Shown: positions 16,067 through 25,195, counted from the stretch's first letter. The stretch: 64,000 nt of DNA from Enterobacteriaceae bacterium (GCA_902363335.1 CABIZV010000003.1:62001-126000); one strand, 5' to 3'. Notes: generated by a model from the letters alone, not told the origin. Made by a program: numbers and translations.

Positions 16067-17337
16067 TAGACGGTCTCCGGACGGGCAACAAAGGTTTTTT
16101 TACGGCGTAAGAAAAAAGCAGCCAGCACTAGCGCGCCGATAGGGTGCAACGTGGCGCCAACGTAAATCGGCATTGAGTAGCCAAAATGGTCGATTATCGA
16201 ACCGACAAAACCGTTAAAGATGATAGAGCTGACGCCACCTAATGCGCTCATCACGCCGATAGCGGTGGCGATGGCAACGCGTGGTGCCAGGCCGCCCATC
16301 ATGATCGTCGCCATACTGAGCCATGCGGTGCACATAAAGTTAATCACCGTCATGATGGCGACAGCGGCGTAGGCATTGCTAATTGAGGGAAGCAGGAACA
16401 CCAGTGGCGCCAGGCAGGTTACCGACCAGATCACGGTTAAGCGGGCGCGGGTAGCATCCATACCGCGCGCCACCAGGCGGTCAGATGACCAGCATGCCGC
16501 TAGTACCCCGAAGACGGCAATCAGCGGCGGCAGCCACATTAATTTGCCAACTTCCGCCAGCGTCAGGCCAATTTTCTCCTGCATAAAACCAACCTGCCAG
16601 TACTGATAAAAGAACCAGAATGGGTCGGTCAGCAGGCGTGCAATCAGCAGCGCCCAGATAGGTTTAGAGGTGAGCACCATTTTGTAGCGGTCAATCAGCG
16701 GTACGTTTACCGTTGTCTCCTGCACCACATCTTGCGCTGCTGGTGGCGTTTTACGGCTTGCCAGATACCACAAAATACCGACCACCACGCCCGCCATTGC
16801 TGGGATAAAGAATGCCCAGCGCCAGCCGGTAGAGAGCGTCACCCATGCCACGAACGGTGGGGCGATAATCAGGCCGACAGACTGAATAATATTGGTGAGC
16901 TGGAAGGCGAAAGCGCGCTGCTCGGCGCGAAACCAGGTAAAGACTGCCAGCGTCAGCGCGGGCACAATTCCCGATTCGGCAAGTCCCAGCAGGACGCGAC
17001 CAACAATCAACCCGGTCATCGAATGTGACAGACCGGTGATAAGCGTCGCAACGGACATCAATACCATCAAGGCGCACAGCACATAGCGACTGCCGAAGCG
17101 ATCAACGATGCCGCCGACAAAGAAATACATCAAGGTATAGGGGATCATAAAGGCGCTGATCAGCACCGAATAATCGCTGTTATCCAGCCCCAGCTCCTGC
17201 ATCAGGGTGGTTTTGAGGATGGAAACGATTTGCCGGTCGAGCGAGAAGAAAAACAGCACACAGCCGAGTAGCAAAAGCAGGACCCAAATCAGCAGGGTAA
17301 AGCCGCCACGGCCGACAGATTTTTCAGCCTGTTGCAT
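16066..17337 (-). CDS. MFS permease, anion:cation symporter-like
   Basis: A 423-residue inner-membrane transporter with twelve hydrophobic segments. The loop 2-3 motif is FVGGIVDRFGSRYV, and the helix 4-5 region GLIVGRVLLGLAESGIVPALTLAV is typical of the ACS branch (hexuronate, glucarate and galactonate carriers). It is first in a two-gene operon with the BNR_4 protein. It probably imports a sugar acid or small acidic oligosaccharide for that enzyme (inference). The 190-nt spacer to dsdA holds its promoter. No orthologue is known to me in the K-12 yid region. Confidence 0.82.
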   Translation of the reverse strand: MQQAEKSVGRGGFTLLIWVLLLLLGCVLFFFSLDRQIVSILKTTLMQELGLDNSDYSVLISAFMIPYTLMYFFVGGIVDRFGSRYVLCALMVLMSVATLITGLSHSMTGLIVGRVLLGLAESGIVPALTLAVFTWFRAEQRAFAFQLTNIIQSVGLIIAPPFVAWVTLSTGWRWAFFIPAMAGVVVGILWYLASRKTPPAAQDVVQETTVNVPLIDRYKMVLTSKPIWALLIARLLTDPFWFFYQYWQVGFMQEKIGLTLAEVGKLMWLPPLIAVFGVLAACWSSDRLVARGMDATRARLTVIWSVTCLAPLVFLLPSISNAYAAVAIMTVINFMCTAWLSMATIMMGGLAPRVAIATAIGVMSALGGVSSIIFNGFVGSIIDHFGYSMPIYVGATLHPIGALVLAAFFLRRKKTFVARPETV

Positions 17338-17490
17338 TGTGTTCTCCGATTTATCGTAGGTATACGAGGTAAACTGGAGTATATCGACGCCGTTTTATGC
17401 CGGGGACGGCGTGAGGAAGGAGTGTGATGCGCGGCAATACGCTTTGACCTGTGACGCCATAATAGCGCGGGAAGTGGCATGATTGTCATA

Positions 17491-17518
17491 AAGCATCGCT
17501 CACTCAGGAGCGATGCTT
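17491..17518 (-). terminator. Hairpin terminator of dsdXA
   Basis: AAGCATCGCTC and GAGCGATGCTT form a perfect 11-bp stem with a 6-nt loop, beginning 9 nt beyond the dsdA stop on the minus strand. The T tract is poor. Confidence 0.7.
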
Positions 17519-17526
17519 CATTACGT

Positions 17527-18849
17527 TTAGCGACCTTTCGCCAGGTACTGCGCCATTTCAGCTTCCGGCACCATGCCGCCGCCGGTGGCCCAGACCAGAT
17601 GGGTGGCGTTATTGAGCTGCTCTGCGCTAAAACCCTGCATTTGCTGATAGTCAGCCGAGGCGCAAACGCGCTGCGGGCCCGCCATACCGGCCAGCGCCGA
17701 CGGCTCCAGGCGAATCCCTTCCTCCTGCGCCAGCCAGCCCAGCATGTCGTACATCGTCTGGTCATCCAGCGTGTACAAACCATCGAGCAGACGCTCCATC
17801 GCGCGTCCCACAAAGCCAGATGCGCGGCCCACCGCCAGGCCGTCGGCGGCGGTCAGGTTATCGATGCCAATCTCCTGCACGGAGATACCATCGTGCAGCC
17901 CGGTGTAAACCCCCAGCAGCATGCACGGTGAATGGGTGGGTTCAGCGAAGAAACAGTGGACGTTATCGCCAAACGCCAGCTTCAGGCCAAACGCCACGCC
18001 GCCAGGGCCGCCGCCAACGCCGCACGGCAGATAGACAAACAGCGGATGGTCAGCATCCACCACGCGGCCTTGCTGCGCAAACTGCGCCTTTAAACGCTGC
18101 CCGGCCACTGCGTAGCCGAGGAACAGCGTGCGGGAGTTTTCATCGTCGATAAAGAAGCAGTTCGGGTCTGACTCCGCCGCCTTGCGCCCCTGTTCAACCG
18201 CCACGCCGTAATCCTCTTCGTACTCCACCACCGTCACGCCGTGGCTGCGCAGTTTGGCTTTTTTCCACGCGCGGGCGTCGGCGGACATATGTACTGTGAC
18301 CTTAAAACCAATACCGGCGCTCATGATGCCTATCGACATCCCCAGATTACCGGTCGAACCGACGGCGATGCTGTACTGGCTAAAGAACTGTTTAAATTCA
18401 GGCGAAAACAGCACGCTGTAATCATCTTCCGTGGTCAGCAGACCGGCTTCCAGCGCCAGTTTTTCGGCGTGGGTCAGCACTTCATAAATGCCGCCACGCG
18501 CTTTAATCGAGCCGGAAATCGGCAGATGGCTGTCTTTTTTCAGCATAATTTCACCGCTGATAGGCTGCCCGTACTCTTTTTCCAGCCGTTTTTGCATCGC
18601 CGGAATCGCCGCCAGTTCAGATTCGATAATGCCGCCGGTCACCGCCGTTTCCGGGAAGGCTTTCGCCAGGTACGGCGCAAAGCGCGCCAGACGGTCGTGG
18701 GCGTCCTGAACGTCGTGTTCCGTCAGGCCAACATAGGGTAAACCTTCCGCAAGAGAGGTCGTGCCGAGGTTAAACCAGGTTGTTTCCTTAAGAGCGACCA
18801 ACTCTTTCACTAAAGGATACTGGGCGATAAGTGTTTGAACGTTTTCCAT
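17527..18849 (-). CDS. dsdA: D-serine ammonia-lyase (D-serine dehydratase)
   Basis: A 440-residue PLP enzyme that converts D-serine to pyruvate and ammonia, detoxifying D-serine and allowing its use as a nutrient. It matches E. coli DsdA throughout. The PLP lysine is K116 in SGSIKARGG, and the phosphate-binding glycine loop is CGVGGGPGG. The ATG at 18849 gives the known N-terminus MEN..; the open frame runs 16 codons further upstream into the dsdX end. It lies 17 nt downstream of dsdX in the dsdXA operon, and is followed by a hairpin. Confidence 0.97.
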   Translation of the reverse strand: MENVQTLIAQYPLVKELVALKETTWFNLGTTSLAEGLPYVGLTEHDVQDAHDRLARFAPYLAKAFPETAVTGGIIESELAAIPAMQKRLEKEYGQPISGEIMLKKDSHLPISGSIKARGGIYEVLTHAEKLALEAGLLTTEDDYSVLFSPEFKQFFSQYSIAVGSTGNLGMSIGIMSAGIGFKVTVHMSADARAWKKAKLRSHGVTVVEYEEDYGVAVEQGRKAAESDPNCFFIDDENSRTLFLGYAVAGQRLKAQFAQQGRVVDADHPLFVYLPCGVGGGPGGVAFGLKLAFGDNVHCFFAEPTHSPCMLLGVYTGLHDGISVQEIGIDNLTAADGLAVGRASGFVGRAMERLLDGLYTLDDQTMYDMLGWLAQEEGIRLEPSALAGMAGPQRVCASADYQQMQGFSAEQLNNATHLVWATGGGMVPEAEMAQYLAKGR

Positions 18850-18866
18850 AGTCAGTCTCTTTGCGC

Positions 18867-20204
18867 TTAGATAATAAAGGAAAGCAGGAATGTGCACGCC
18901 AGTGCAATCACCGACGCGATAAATGTCGCGGTTGTGTAGTATTTAAACGTCTCATTCAGCGTGGCGCCGCAGTATTGCTTCACCAGCCAGAAGAGAGAAT
19001 CGGTGACGATCGTGCAGCCAATGGCGCCGGAACCGATGGCAATGGCGATGATCTCCGGGCTAACGTTGGGATAGTGCGGCAGCATCGGTGCGACAATCGC
19101 CGTTGCGCCCATCATCGCCACCGTGGCAGAACCGACCGCCGCGTGCAGAATCAATGCCACCAGCCAGGCCAGCAGAATCGGGTGCATGTGCATATTGGAA
19201 AGAATCAGCGCCAGTGTATCCGCCAGCCCGCTGCTCTTGAGAATCGCGTTGAACGCGCCGCCCGCACCGATAATCAGCAGGATGTTGGCAATCGAGCCAA
19301 AACCGTTTTCCGTGTGCGTCAACAGTGCGCCCATGCCTATATGCTGGCGCAGGCCAAGAATGTAGTAGGCGACAAATACGGCGATAAACATGGCGGTGAT
19401 CGGGTTGCCGATAAATTCCAGCAGCGTATACAGCGAACTGTCTTTCGCCATGTTCAGCTCAGCGACGGTTTTCACCAGCATCAGGCCAATCGGCAGCAGC
19501 ACGGTAAACAGTGTCGCACCGAGTGACGGCAGCGTGCTTTCATCGCGCACTTTCAGGTCGGAAAACTCAGCCGGTACCGGTTTAAACGGCAGGCGGTTGC
19601 CGAGCAGCTTCAGGTACAGCGGCCCGCCAACAAGCGATGCCATTAACCCCACCAGTAGGCCGTAAACAATGACCGTTCCCAGATCGGCACCGAGTTTATT
19701 TGCTACGAACAACGCCGCCGGATGCGGTGGCACGACGCAGTGCACCGCCATCAGCGCCGTACACAGCGGAATGGCCAGCTTCAGCAGTGAGGTGTTGGTT
19801 TTTTTGGCGATCGAAAATGCCAGTGGAATCAGCAGCACCACGCCGACTTCAACAAACAGCGTGATCCCACAAATCAGGCCGACCAGCACCATAATGACGT
19901 CGGCGGACAGCCAGCGGCAGCGCTGGAGCGTCAGGCCAATGCGTTCCGCAGCACCGGACACCTCCATCATTTTGCCGAGAATGGTTCCCAGACCGATAAC
20001 CGCGGCGAGGAAGCCGAGCGTACCGCCGATGCCGCTCTCAATGGCATTAACCATATCCAGCGGCCCCATGCCCATCATCGTCCCGACGAAAAAGCTGGCT
20101 AACAGTAACGCCAAAAACGGGTGGAATTTAAACTTCACGATGGTCAACACGATCAACACAATGCTTATCAGTAGCGTGCTCACAACCCAGATTTGAGAGT
20201 GCAT
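18867..20204 (-). CDS. dsdX: D-serine permease DsdX (GntP family)
   Basis: A 445-residue inner-membrane H+ symporter of the gluconate permease (GntP) family that imports D-serine. It matches E. coli DsdX. Hydrophobic helices occupy most of the chain, and the family motifs appear as ITLFVEVGVVLLIPLAF near residue 115 and HAAVGSATVAMMGATAI near residue 350. It is the first gene of dsdXA and divergent from its regulator dsdC. Confidence 0.96.
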   Translation of the reverse strand: MHSQIWVVSTLLISIVLIVLTIVKFKFHPFLALLLASFFVGTMMGMGPLDMVNAIESGIGGTLGFLAAVIGLGTILGKMMEVSGAAERIGLTLQRCRWLSADVIMVLVGLICGITLFVEVGVVLLIPLAFSIAKKTNTSLLKLAIPLCTALMAVHCVVPPHPAALFVANKLGADLGTVIVYGLLVGLMASLVGGPLYLKLLGNRLPFKPVPAEFSDLKVRDESTLPSLGATLFTVLLPIGLMLVKTVAELNMAKDSSLYTLLEFIGNPITAMFIAVFVAYYILGLRQHIGMGALLTHTENGFGSIANILLIIGAGGAFNAILKSSGLADTLALILSNMHMHPILLAWLVALILHAAVGSATVAMMGATAIVAPMLPHYPNVSPEIIAIAIGSGAIGCTIVTDSLFWLVKQYCGATLNETFKYYTTATFIASVIALACTFLLSFII

Positions 20205-20232
20205 AACTCACCTTGCCCTGTGATTAATTTAT

Positions 20233-20253
20233 CCTTATTGGACAAAAATAAGG
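20233..20253. promoter_or_regulatory. Inverted repeat in the dsdX leader region
   Basis: CCTTATT-ggacaaa-AATAAGG is a perfect 7-bp inverted repeat about 30 nt ahead of the dsdX start. It could be an operator or a leader hairpin. Confidence 0.35.
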
Positions 20254-20344
20254 CACACGCTGACAAACGATATAAATCCTCTTTCACATGAGCCAGATTG
20301 CATCAAACGGGTGATTTAGCTCTAATATTGCCGTAGTAATGCGA

Positions 20345-20365
20345 CATGATTCACTTTGATTCATG
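20345..20365. promoter_or_regulatory. Candidate DsdC binding site between dsdC and dsdX
   Basis: CATGATTC...GATTCATG is an interrupted dyad (7 of 8 matching) with LysR-type spacing, about 70 nt ahead of dsdC and 140 nt from dsdX. Assignment to DsdC is by location only. Confidence 0.35.
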
Positions 20366-20432
20366 TTTGTGCTGATTTTTACAGCGGTTCTTTTTACACT
20401 GCGGCGAAAGAATCAGGATGAAAGAGGTGAGT

Positions 20433-21359
20433 ATGGATCCCCTACGCGAGGTCAGAAATCGGCTGCTCAATGGCTGGCAGCTTTCAAAGCTCTATACCTT
20501 TGAAGTGGCGGCCCGCCATCAGTCGTTTGCGCTGGCGGCGGACGAACTGTCGTTAAGTCCCAGCGCCGTTAGCCACCGTATTAATCAGCTGGAAGAAGAG
20601 TTGGGCATCCAGCTTTTTGTCCGTTCCCATCGCAAAGTGGAGCTGACCCACGAAGGCAAGCGGGTGTTCTGGGCGCTGAAATCATCGCTGGATACGCTCA
20701 ACCAGGAAATTCTCGACATCAAAAATCAGGAGCTGTCCGGGTCGCTGACCGTGTACTCACGGCCCTCGATCGCTCAGTGCTGGCTGGTTCCGGCGTTGGG
20801 GGATTTTACCCGCCGCTATCCGTCGATTTCCCTGACCATTCTGACCGGTAACGACAACGTCAATATGCAGCGTGCCGGCATCGATCTGGCGCTCTACTTT
20901 GACGATGCGCCGTCTGCGCAATTGACGCATCATTTCCTGATGGATGAAGAGATTCTGCCCGTATGCAGCCCGGAATACGCTCGTCGCTATGATCTGACGG
21001 ATTCATTGGTGAATCTGCCGCACTGCACGTTATTACATGACCGACAGGCGTGGAGTAATGACTCGGGGACGGATGAATGGCACAGCTGGGCGCAGCATTA
21101 TGCGGTGAATTTGCCGACATCATCGGGTATTGGCTTCGATCGTTCAGATTTAGCGGTGATTGCGGCGATGAACCATATTGGGGTGGCGATGGGGCGTAAA
21201 CGGCTGGTTCAAAAACGCCTCGACAGCGGGGAGCTGGTCGCGCCCTTTGGTGACAGAGCGCTGAAATGCCATCAGCATTATTACATCACCACGCTGCCCG
21301 GCCGCCAGTGGCCGAAGATTGAGGCGTTTATTGGCTGGCTGCAGGAGCAGGTTAGTTAG
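20433..21359 (+). CDS. dsdC: LysR-type activator DsdC
   Basis: A 308-residue LysR regulator that activates dsdXA in the presence of D-serine (known in E. coli). The N-terminal winged helix (residues 15-75) contains FALAADELSLSPSAVSHRINQLEEELG, and the periplasmic-binding-like effector domain follows from about residue 95. It matches E. coli DsdC strongly. ATG 20433 is chosen because AAAGAGGTGA precedes it and it gives the known start MDPLREVRNRLLNGW. It lies divergent from dsdX with a 228-nt control region. Confidence 0.96.
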   Translation: MDPLREVRNRLLNGWQLSKLYTFEVAARHQSFALAADELSLSPSAVSHRINQLEEELGIQLFVRSHRKVELTHEGKRVFWALKSSLDTLNQEILDIKNQELSGSLTVYSRPSIAQCWLVPALGDFTRRYPSISLTILTGNDNVNMQRAGIDLALYFDDAPSAQLTHHFLMDEEILPVCSPEYARRYDLTDSLVNLPHCTLLHDRQAWSNDSGTDEWHSWAQHYAVNLPTSSGIGFDRSDLAVIAAMNHIGVAMGRKRLVQKRLDSGELVAPFGDRALKCHQHYYITTLPGRQWPKIEAFIGWLQEQVS

Positions 21360-21372
21360 GCGGTATCGATTC

Positions 21373-21426
21373 GCGTTTGTGCCGGGTGGCGGCTACGCCT
21401 TACCCGGCCTACATATAGTGTAGGCC
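21373..21426. repeat. REP between convergent dsdC and emrD
   Basis: GCCGGGTGGCGGCTACGCCTTACCCGGCCTAC is a typical REP palindrome, followed by a partial GTAGGCC half. Confidence 0.8.
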
Positions 21427-21464
21427 TTAAAGCTGCGCGCCATCAGGCAACAGGGTTTTCAGGG

Positions 21465-22649
21465 TTAAACCGCCTGCCCCTGCTGAGATAAACGTGACGC
21501 CAGCGGCAGCCAGCAGAGAAAAATCAGCAGCCCCATTAGCGTCATTAACAGGCCAATACTGGCCTGGCCGGTTTGCGGCATCATCGCGGACAGCCACGCC
21601 AGCACCCCGGAACCGATATTTTGCAGGCCGCCCACCAGCGCCCCTGCGGTACCGGCGAGGAACGGGAACGGCTCCATCGCGCCGCTGGTGGCAAGCGGGA
21701 ACAACATGCCTGCGCCGAAGAAGAACAGCGCAGCAGGCACCAGCAGCGTCCAGATATTCATTACGCCAAGCAGGCCCGGGATCCACATCATCAATCCCGC
21801 TGCCAGGCAGCTAATCACCGACTGCCACATCATGGTGGCGAAGCGTTTGTTTGGACGCCCGGCAAACCAGGCACCAAAGAACGCAGCCGGGATCGGCAGA
21901 ATAAACAGAATGCTCACCGTCATGCTGCTTAAGCCCAGCACGCCGCCCATCAGCACGCCGGAACAGGCCTCGAACACCGCAATCCCAGCCAGCCCGCCAA
22001 TCAGCATCAGCAGAAAACAGTTAAAGCTGCTGTTGCCAAACAGCGTTTTGTAGTTACTGATAAGCCGGGTTTTCGGTGCGCTGGTTGGACGGGTTTCCGG
22101 CATCCAGCGCGCCATGCTGAAAGTTACGCCCGCGCACAGCACCAGCAGGAAACCGTAGCAGGCCCGCCAGTTAATTAACGTTTCCAGCACGCCGCCAATC
22201 AGCGGAGCCAGCAGTGGGCTGACCAGAATACCCATATTTAACAAACTATTAGCGTGGCGAAGCTGACTGCCTTCATAGAGGTCGCGCGGTAGCGTTCGTG
22301 CCATTACCCCACCGACGCCGGTCCCCATCCCCTGCAAGGCACTGGCGGCAATCAGTACCGTCAGGCTACTGGTGGTTATCGCGACCAGAGTGGCTAGCAT
22401 AAAAATCGACATCCCGACCAGGATCACCGGACGGCGACCAACGCGGTCGGAGAGCGGGCCGTAGAATAATTGGGAAACGCCGTAGGTCAGCAGATAGGCC
22501 GCCATCACGCTCTGCACCGCCCCTTCACGGACGTTGAGGTCGCTCGCCATCTGCGCAATTGCCGGAATATAAATGGTTTGCGCCATCTGCCCTACAGCCA
22601 CAAGCAACACCAGCATCGCCAGAATATTGACGTTTCTATCTCTTTTCAT
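21465..22649 (-). CDS. emrD: Multidrug efflux MFS transporter EmrD
   Basis: A 394-residue, 12-helix H+ antiporter of the DHA1 family, matching E. coli EmrD, which exports amphipathic compounds such as uncouplers and detergents (known). The MFS motif A is GPLSDRVGRRPVILVG after helix 2, and the motif C-like GTGVGGVMARTLPRDLY is near helix 5. The ATG at 22649 gives the E. coli N-terminus MKRxRNVN; a 34-codon open extension upstream lacks support. It is transcribed away from ivbL-ilvBN. Confidence 0.95.
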   Translation of the reverse strand: MKRDRNVNILAMLVLLVAVGQMAQTIYIPAIAQMASDLNVREGAVQSVMAAYLLTYGVSQLFYGPLSDRVGRRPVILVGMSIFMLATLVAITTSSLTVLIAASALQGMGTGVGGVMARTLPRDLYEGSQLRHANSLLNMGILVSPLLAPLIGGVLETLINWRACYGFLLVLCAGVTFSMARWMPETRPTSAPKTRLISNYKTLFGNSSFNCFLLMLIGGLAGIAVFEACSGVLMGGVLGLSSMTVSILFILPIPAAFFGAWFAGRPNKRFATMMWQSVISCLAAGLMMWIPGLLGVMNIWTLLVPAALFFFGAGMLFPLATSGAMEPFPFLAGTAGALVGGLQNIGSGVLAWLSAMMPQTGQASIGLLMTLMGLLIFLCWLPLASRLSQQGQAV

Positions 22650-22859
22650 TTCGCTGATAACTTTATAAAAAATAGGTTTATAAGAATAATTGACCGGGTG
22701 AAGCGCTAAAAGCGAGAGGAATCTACCACAAAGAGGTGTCGATTTAATCATCTGTCATGTAAATGAAATGTGTGATGCAGGCAGGATTTATAGACGTAAA
22801 CGGCAACAATAGTTGCCAGTTTTAGCCGTATTGGCGAGCCGCTTGCGGCCGGGACGAAC

Positions 22860-22875
22860 TGTGATCGCTGACGCA
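22860..22875 (+). promoter_or_regulatory. Candidate CRP site of the ilvBN promoter
   Basis: TGTGA-TCGCTG-ACGCA matches the CRP left half fully and the right half partly. It lies about 70 nt ahead of the predicted start of transcription. CRP activation of ilvBN is known in E. coli. Confidence 0.45.
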
Positions 22876-22901
22876 TTTTTGCGCAGATGAAAATATTTCC
22901 A

Positions 22902-22933
22902 TTGTCAGCCTTAAAAAGCTGTGTTTGTATAAA
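22902..22933 (+). promoter_or_regulatory. Predicted promoter of ivbL-ilvBN
   Basis: TTGTCA (22902-22907) and an extended TGTATAAA box (-10 about 22925-22933) with 17-20 nt spacing, some 30 nt before the ivbL start. Confidence 0.55.
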
Positions 22934-22963
22934 TTCACTTAATGAATTCGAGACAGACCCTTA

Positions 22964-23065
22964 ATGACTCCATCCATGATGACTTCGACCCTACTAAAAA
23001 CCGCGCTACCAGCCGCGGCGGTCGTCGTCGTGCGTGTGGTGGTGGTCGTCGGCAATGCGCCGTAG
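22964..23065 (+). CDS. ivbL: ilvBN operon leader peptide IvbL
   Basis: A 33-residue leader peptide below the size cut of usual ORF calls. It starts MTPSMMTSTLL and ends VVVVRVVVVVGNAP, with nine Val codons and several Leu codons. Its last fourteen residues are the same as those of E. coli IvbL. Ribosome stalling on Val or Leu codons when these tRNAs are uncharged prevents the downstream attenuator from forming (known). The ATG at 22964 aligns with the E. coli start; ATGs at 22976 and 22979 are in frame and could also serve. Confidence 0.92.
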   Translation: MTPSMMTSTLLKTALPAAAVVVVRVVVVVGNAP

Positions 23066-23087
23066 GGTCAGGAACGCACACGATTCC

Positions 23088-23120
23088 AAACCCCGCCGGC
23101 GCAAACCGGGCGGGGTTTTT
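23088..23120 (+). terminator. ilvBN attenuator terminator
   Basis: AACCCCGCC and GGGCGGGGTT pair around an 11-nt loop, followed by a T run. It lies 23 nt after the ivbL stop and 54 nt before ilvB, the position of the E. coli attenuator. Confidence 0.92.
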
Positions 23121-23173
23121 AGTTTCTAGCCCCCTCCCGGATGATAGTCGGCCTAGTAGAAAAGGACTGGAGC

Positions 23174-24862
23174 ATGGCAATTTCGGGCACAACATCACAG
23201 ACTCGGCGCTTTACCGGCGCGCAATTAATCGTCCATTTACTGGAACGTCAGGGTATCACCATGGTCACCGGCATCCCCGGCGGCACGGTGCTTCCGCTGT
23301 ATGACGCCTTGAGCCAGAGCACGCAGATCCGTCATATTCTGGCGCGACACGAGCAGGGCGCGGGCTTCATTGCTCAGGGCATGGCGCGTACCCACGGTAA
23401 ACCGGCGGTATGCATGGCCTGTAGCGGCCCCGGCGCCACCAACCTAGTGACGGCCATTGCCGATGCGCGCCTCGACTCCATACCGCTGGTGTGTATCACC
23501 GGCCAGGTGGCCTCCTCGTTAATCGGCACCGACGCGTTTCAGGAAGTCGACACCTACGGTATCTCTATCCCCATCACCAAACACAACTACCTCGTTCGCA
23601 ATATCCATGAACTGCCGCAGGTGATTGCGGATGCGTTCCGGATTGCGCAATCAGGCCGTCCAGGCCCGGTGTGGATAGACATTCCTAAGGATGTGCAGAC
23701 CGCTGAAATCGAGATTACCGAACTGCCAGAACCGGGCCGCCGCGCGGCAACGCCGGAATTCAGCGCCCAGAGCGTAAGCGATGCGGCGGCAATGATTAAC
23801 GCCGCCGAACGTCCGGTGCTCTATCTGGGCGGCGGGGTGATTAACGCCCCGGAGCGCGTGCGTGAACTGGCTGAAATGGCCAACCTGCCGACAACCATGA
23901 CGTTGATGGCGCTCGGCATGTTGCCTAAAGCGCATCCGCTGTCATTGGGAATGCTGGGCATGCACGGCGCGCGCAGTACCAACTTTATCCTGCAACAAGC
24001 TGATTTACTGATTGTTTTAGGCGCACGTTTTGATGACCGGGCGACCGGTAAAGTGGCGGAGTTCTGCCCGAATGCGAAGATTATCCACGTGGATATCGAC
24101 CGCGCCGAACTGGGTAAAATCAAACAGGCGCATATTGCCATTCAGGCAGATGTCGACGACGTTCTGGCGCAGCTGCTGCCGCAAATTAAAGCGCAGTCGC
24201 GCGAGGCGTGGCGTAGCAAAGTCGCTGAACTGCAACAAGAATTCCCCTGCGCCATTCCACAGGCCAGTGACCCGCTCAGCCATTATGGCCTGATCAACGC
24301 CGTGGCGGCCTGTGTGGATGATAATGCGATTATCACTACCGACGTTGGCCAGCATCAGATGTGGACCGCACAGGCGTATCCGCTGAACCGTCCGCGTCAG
24401 TGGCTGACTTCCGGCGGTCTTGGCACCATGGGCTTTGGCCTGCCTGCGGCGGTCGGCGCGGCGCTGGCTAACCCGGGCAAAAAGGTGCTGTGCTTCTCCG
24501 GCGACGGCAGCCTGATGATGAATATTCAGGAGATGGCGACGGCGGCGGAAAATCAGCTGGATGTGAAAATCATCCTCATGAACAACGAAGCGCTGGGGCT
24601 GGTGCATCAGCAGCAAAGCCTGTTCTACCCGCAGGGTGTATTTGCCGCCACCTATCCTGGCATGATTAACTTTATGCAGATTGCCGCCGGTTTCGGCCTC
24701 GAATCGTGCGACTTAAACAACGAAGCCGACCCGCAGGCGGCGCTGCAAGCGATTATCAACCGCCCAGGACCGGCGTTGATTCACGTGCGTATCGACGCGC
24801 AGCAGAAAGTCTATCCAATGGTGCCGCCGGGTGCGGCAAATACCGAAATGGTGGGGGAATAA
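23174..24862 (+). CDS. ilvB: Acetolactate synthase I large subunit
   Basis: A 562-residue ThDP enzyme for the first common step of valine, leucine and isoleucine synthesis. Two pyruvates give acetolactate, or pyruvate plus 2-oxobutyrate gives acetohydroxybutyrate. The catalytic Glu is E60 in ARHEQGAG. The ThDP/Mg motif GDGSLMMN...NNEALG is near residues 440-475, and an FAD-binding middle domain lies between. It matches E. coli IlvB of isozyme I, which is resistant to valine feedback in part. ATG 23174 gives MAISGTTS. ilvN follows after 3 nt. Confidence 0.97.
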   Translation: MAISGTTSQTRRFTGAQLIVHLLERQGITMVTGIPGGTVLPLYDALSQSTQIRHILARHEQGAGFIAQGMARTHGKPAVCMACSGPGATNLVTAIADARLDSIPLVCITGQVASSLIGTDAFQEVDTYGISIPITKHNYLVRNIHELPQVIADAFRIAQSGRPGPVWIDIPKDVQTAEIEITELPEPGRRAATPEFSAQSVSDAAAMINAAERPVLYLGGGVINAPERVRELAEMANLPTTMTLMALGMLPKAHPLSLGMLGMHGARSTNFILQQADLLIVLGARFDDRATGKVAEFCPNAKIIHVDIDRAELGKIKQAHIAIQADVDDVLAQLLPQIKAQSREAWRSKVAELQQEFPCAIPQASDPLSHYGLINAVAACVDDNAIITTDVGQHQMWTAQAYPLNRPRQWLTSGGLGTMGFGLPAAVGAALANPGKKVLCFSGDGSLMMNIQEMATAAENQLDVKIILMNNEALGLVHQQQSLFYPQGVFAATYPGMINFMQIAAGFGLESCDLNNEADPQAALQAIINRPGPALIHVRIDAQQKVYPMVPPGAANTEMVGE

Positions 24863-24865
24863 GCC

Positions 24866-25156
24866 ATGCAACAATACGCTCATGACAACGTTATTCTGGA
24901 ACTCACCGTACGTAACCATCCCGGCGTGATGACCCACGTCTGTGGGCTATTTGCCCGCCGCGCGTTCAACGTTGAAGGCATTTTGTGTCTGCCGATTGCG
25001 GGCAGCGATCACAGTCGTATCTGGCTATTGGTGAACGATGACCAGCGGCTGGAACAGATGATGAGCCAGATCGATAAACTTGAAGACGTCCAGAAAGTGG
25101 TGCGGAACCAGTCTGATCCGTCGATGTTTAATAAAATAAGCGTCTTCTTCGAGTAA
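24866..25156 (+). CDS. ilvN: Acetolactate synthase I small (regulatory) subunit
   Basis: A 96-residue regulatory subunit with one ACT domain (NVILELTVRNHPGVMTHVCGLFARRAFNVEGI) that binds valine and controls IlvB. It matches E. coli IlvN in length and sequence. It lies 3 nt after ilvB, in the same attenuated operon. A REP block follows before uhpA. Confidence 0.97.
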   Translation: MQQYAHDNVILELTVRNHPGVMTHVCGLFARRAFNVEGILCLPIAGSDHSRIWLLVNDDQRLEQMMSQIDKLEDVQKVVRNQSDPSMFNKISVFFE

Positions 25157-25195
25157 TCCGCTCACGGCTTGAACAGCGATGCGCTTAACGTTAAG

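Larger units (their letters stand above)
22650..22963. other. emrD-ivbL intergenic region, no tisB/istR recognised
   Basis: In E. coli this spacer carries the SOS toxin gene tisB and the antisense RNA istR. I read both strands and found no ORF resembling the 29-residue TisB peptide. One short hairpin, GGCAAC-aata-GTTGCC followed by AGTTTTA (22802-22823), looks like a weak terminator on the plus strand. The rest appears to be the emrD and ilvB control regions. Confidence 0.5.

Noticed and set aside
17289..17813. Open frame of 174 codons on the minus strand across the dsdA end
   Set aside because: It is an alternative-frame shadow of dsdA, Arg/Trp-rich with no homology.
18241..18741. 166-codon frame opposite dsdA
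   Set aside because: Antisense shadow with composition set by dsdA codons; no ribosome site.
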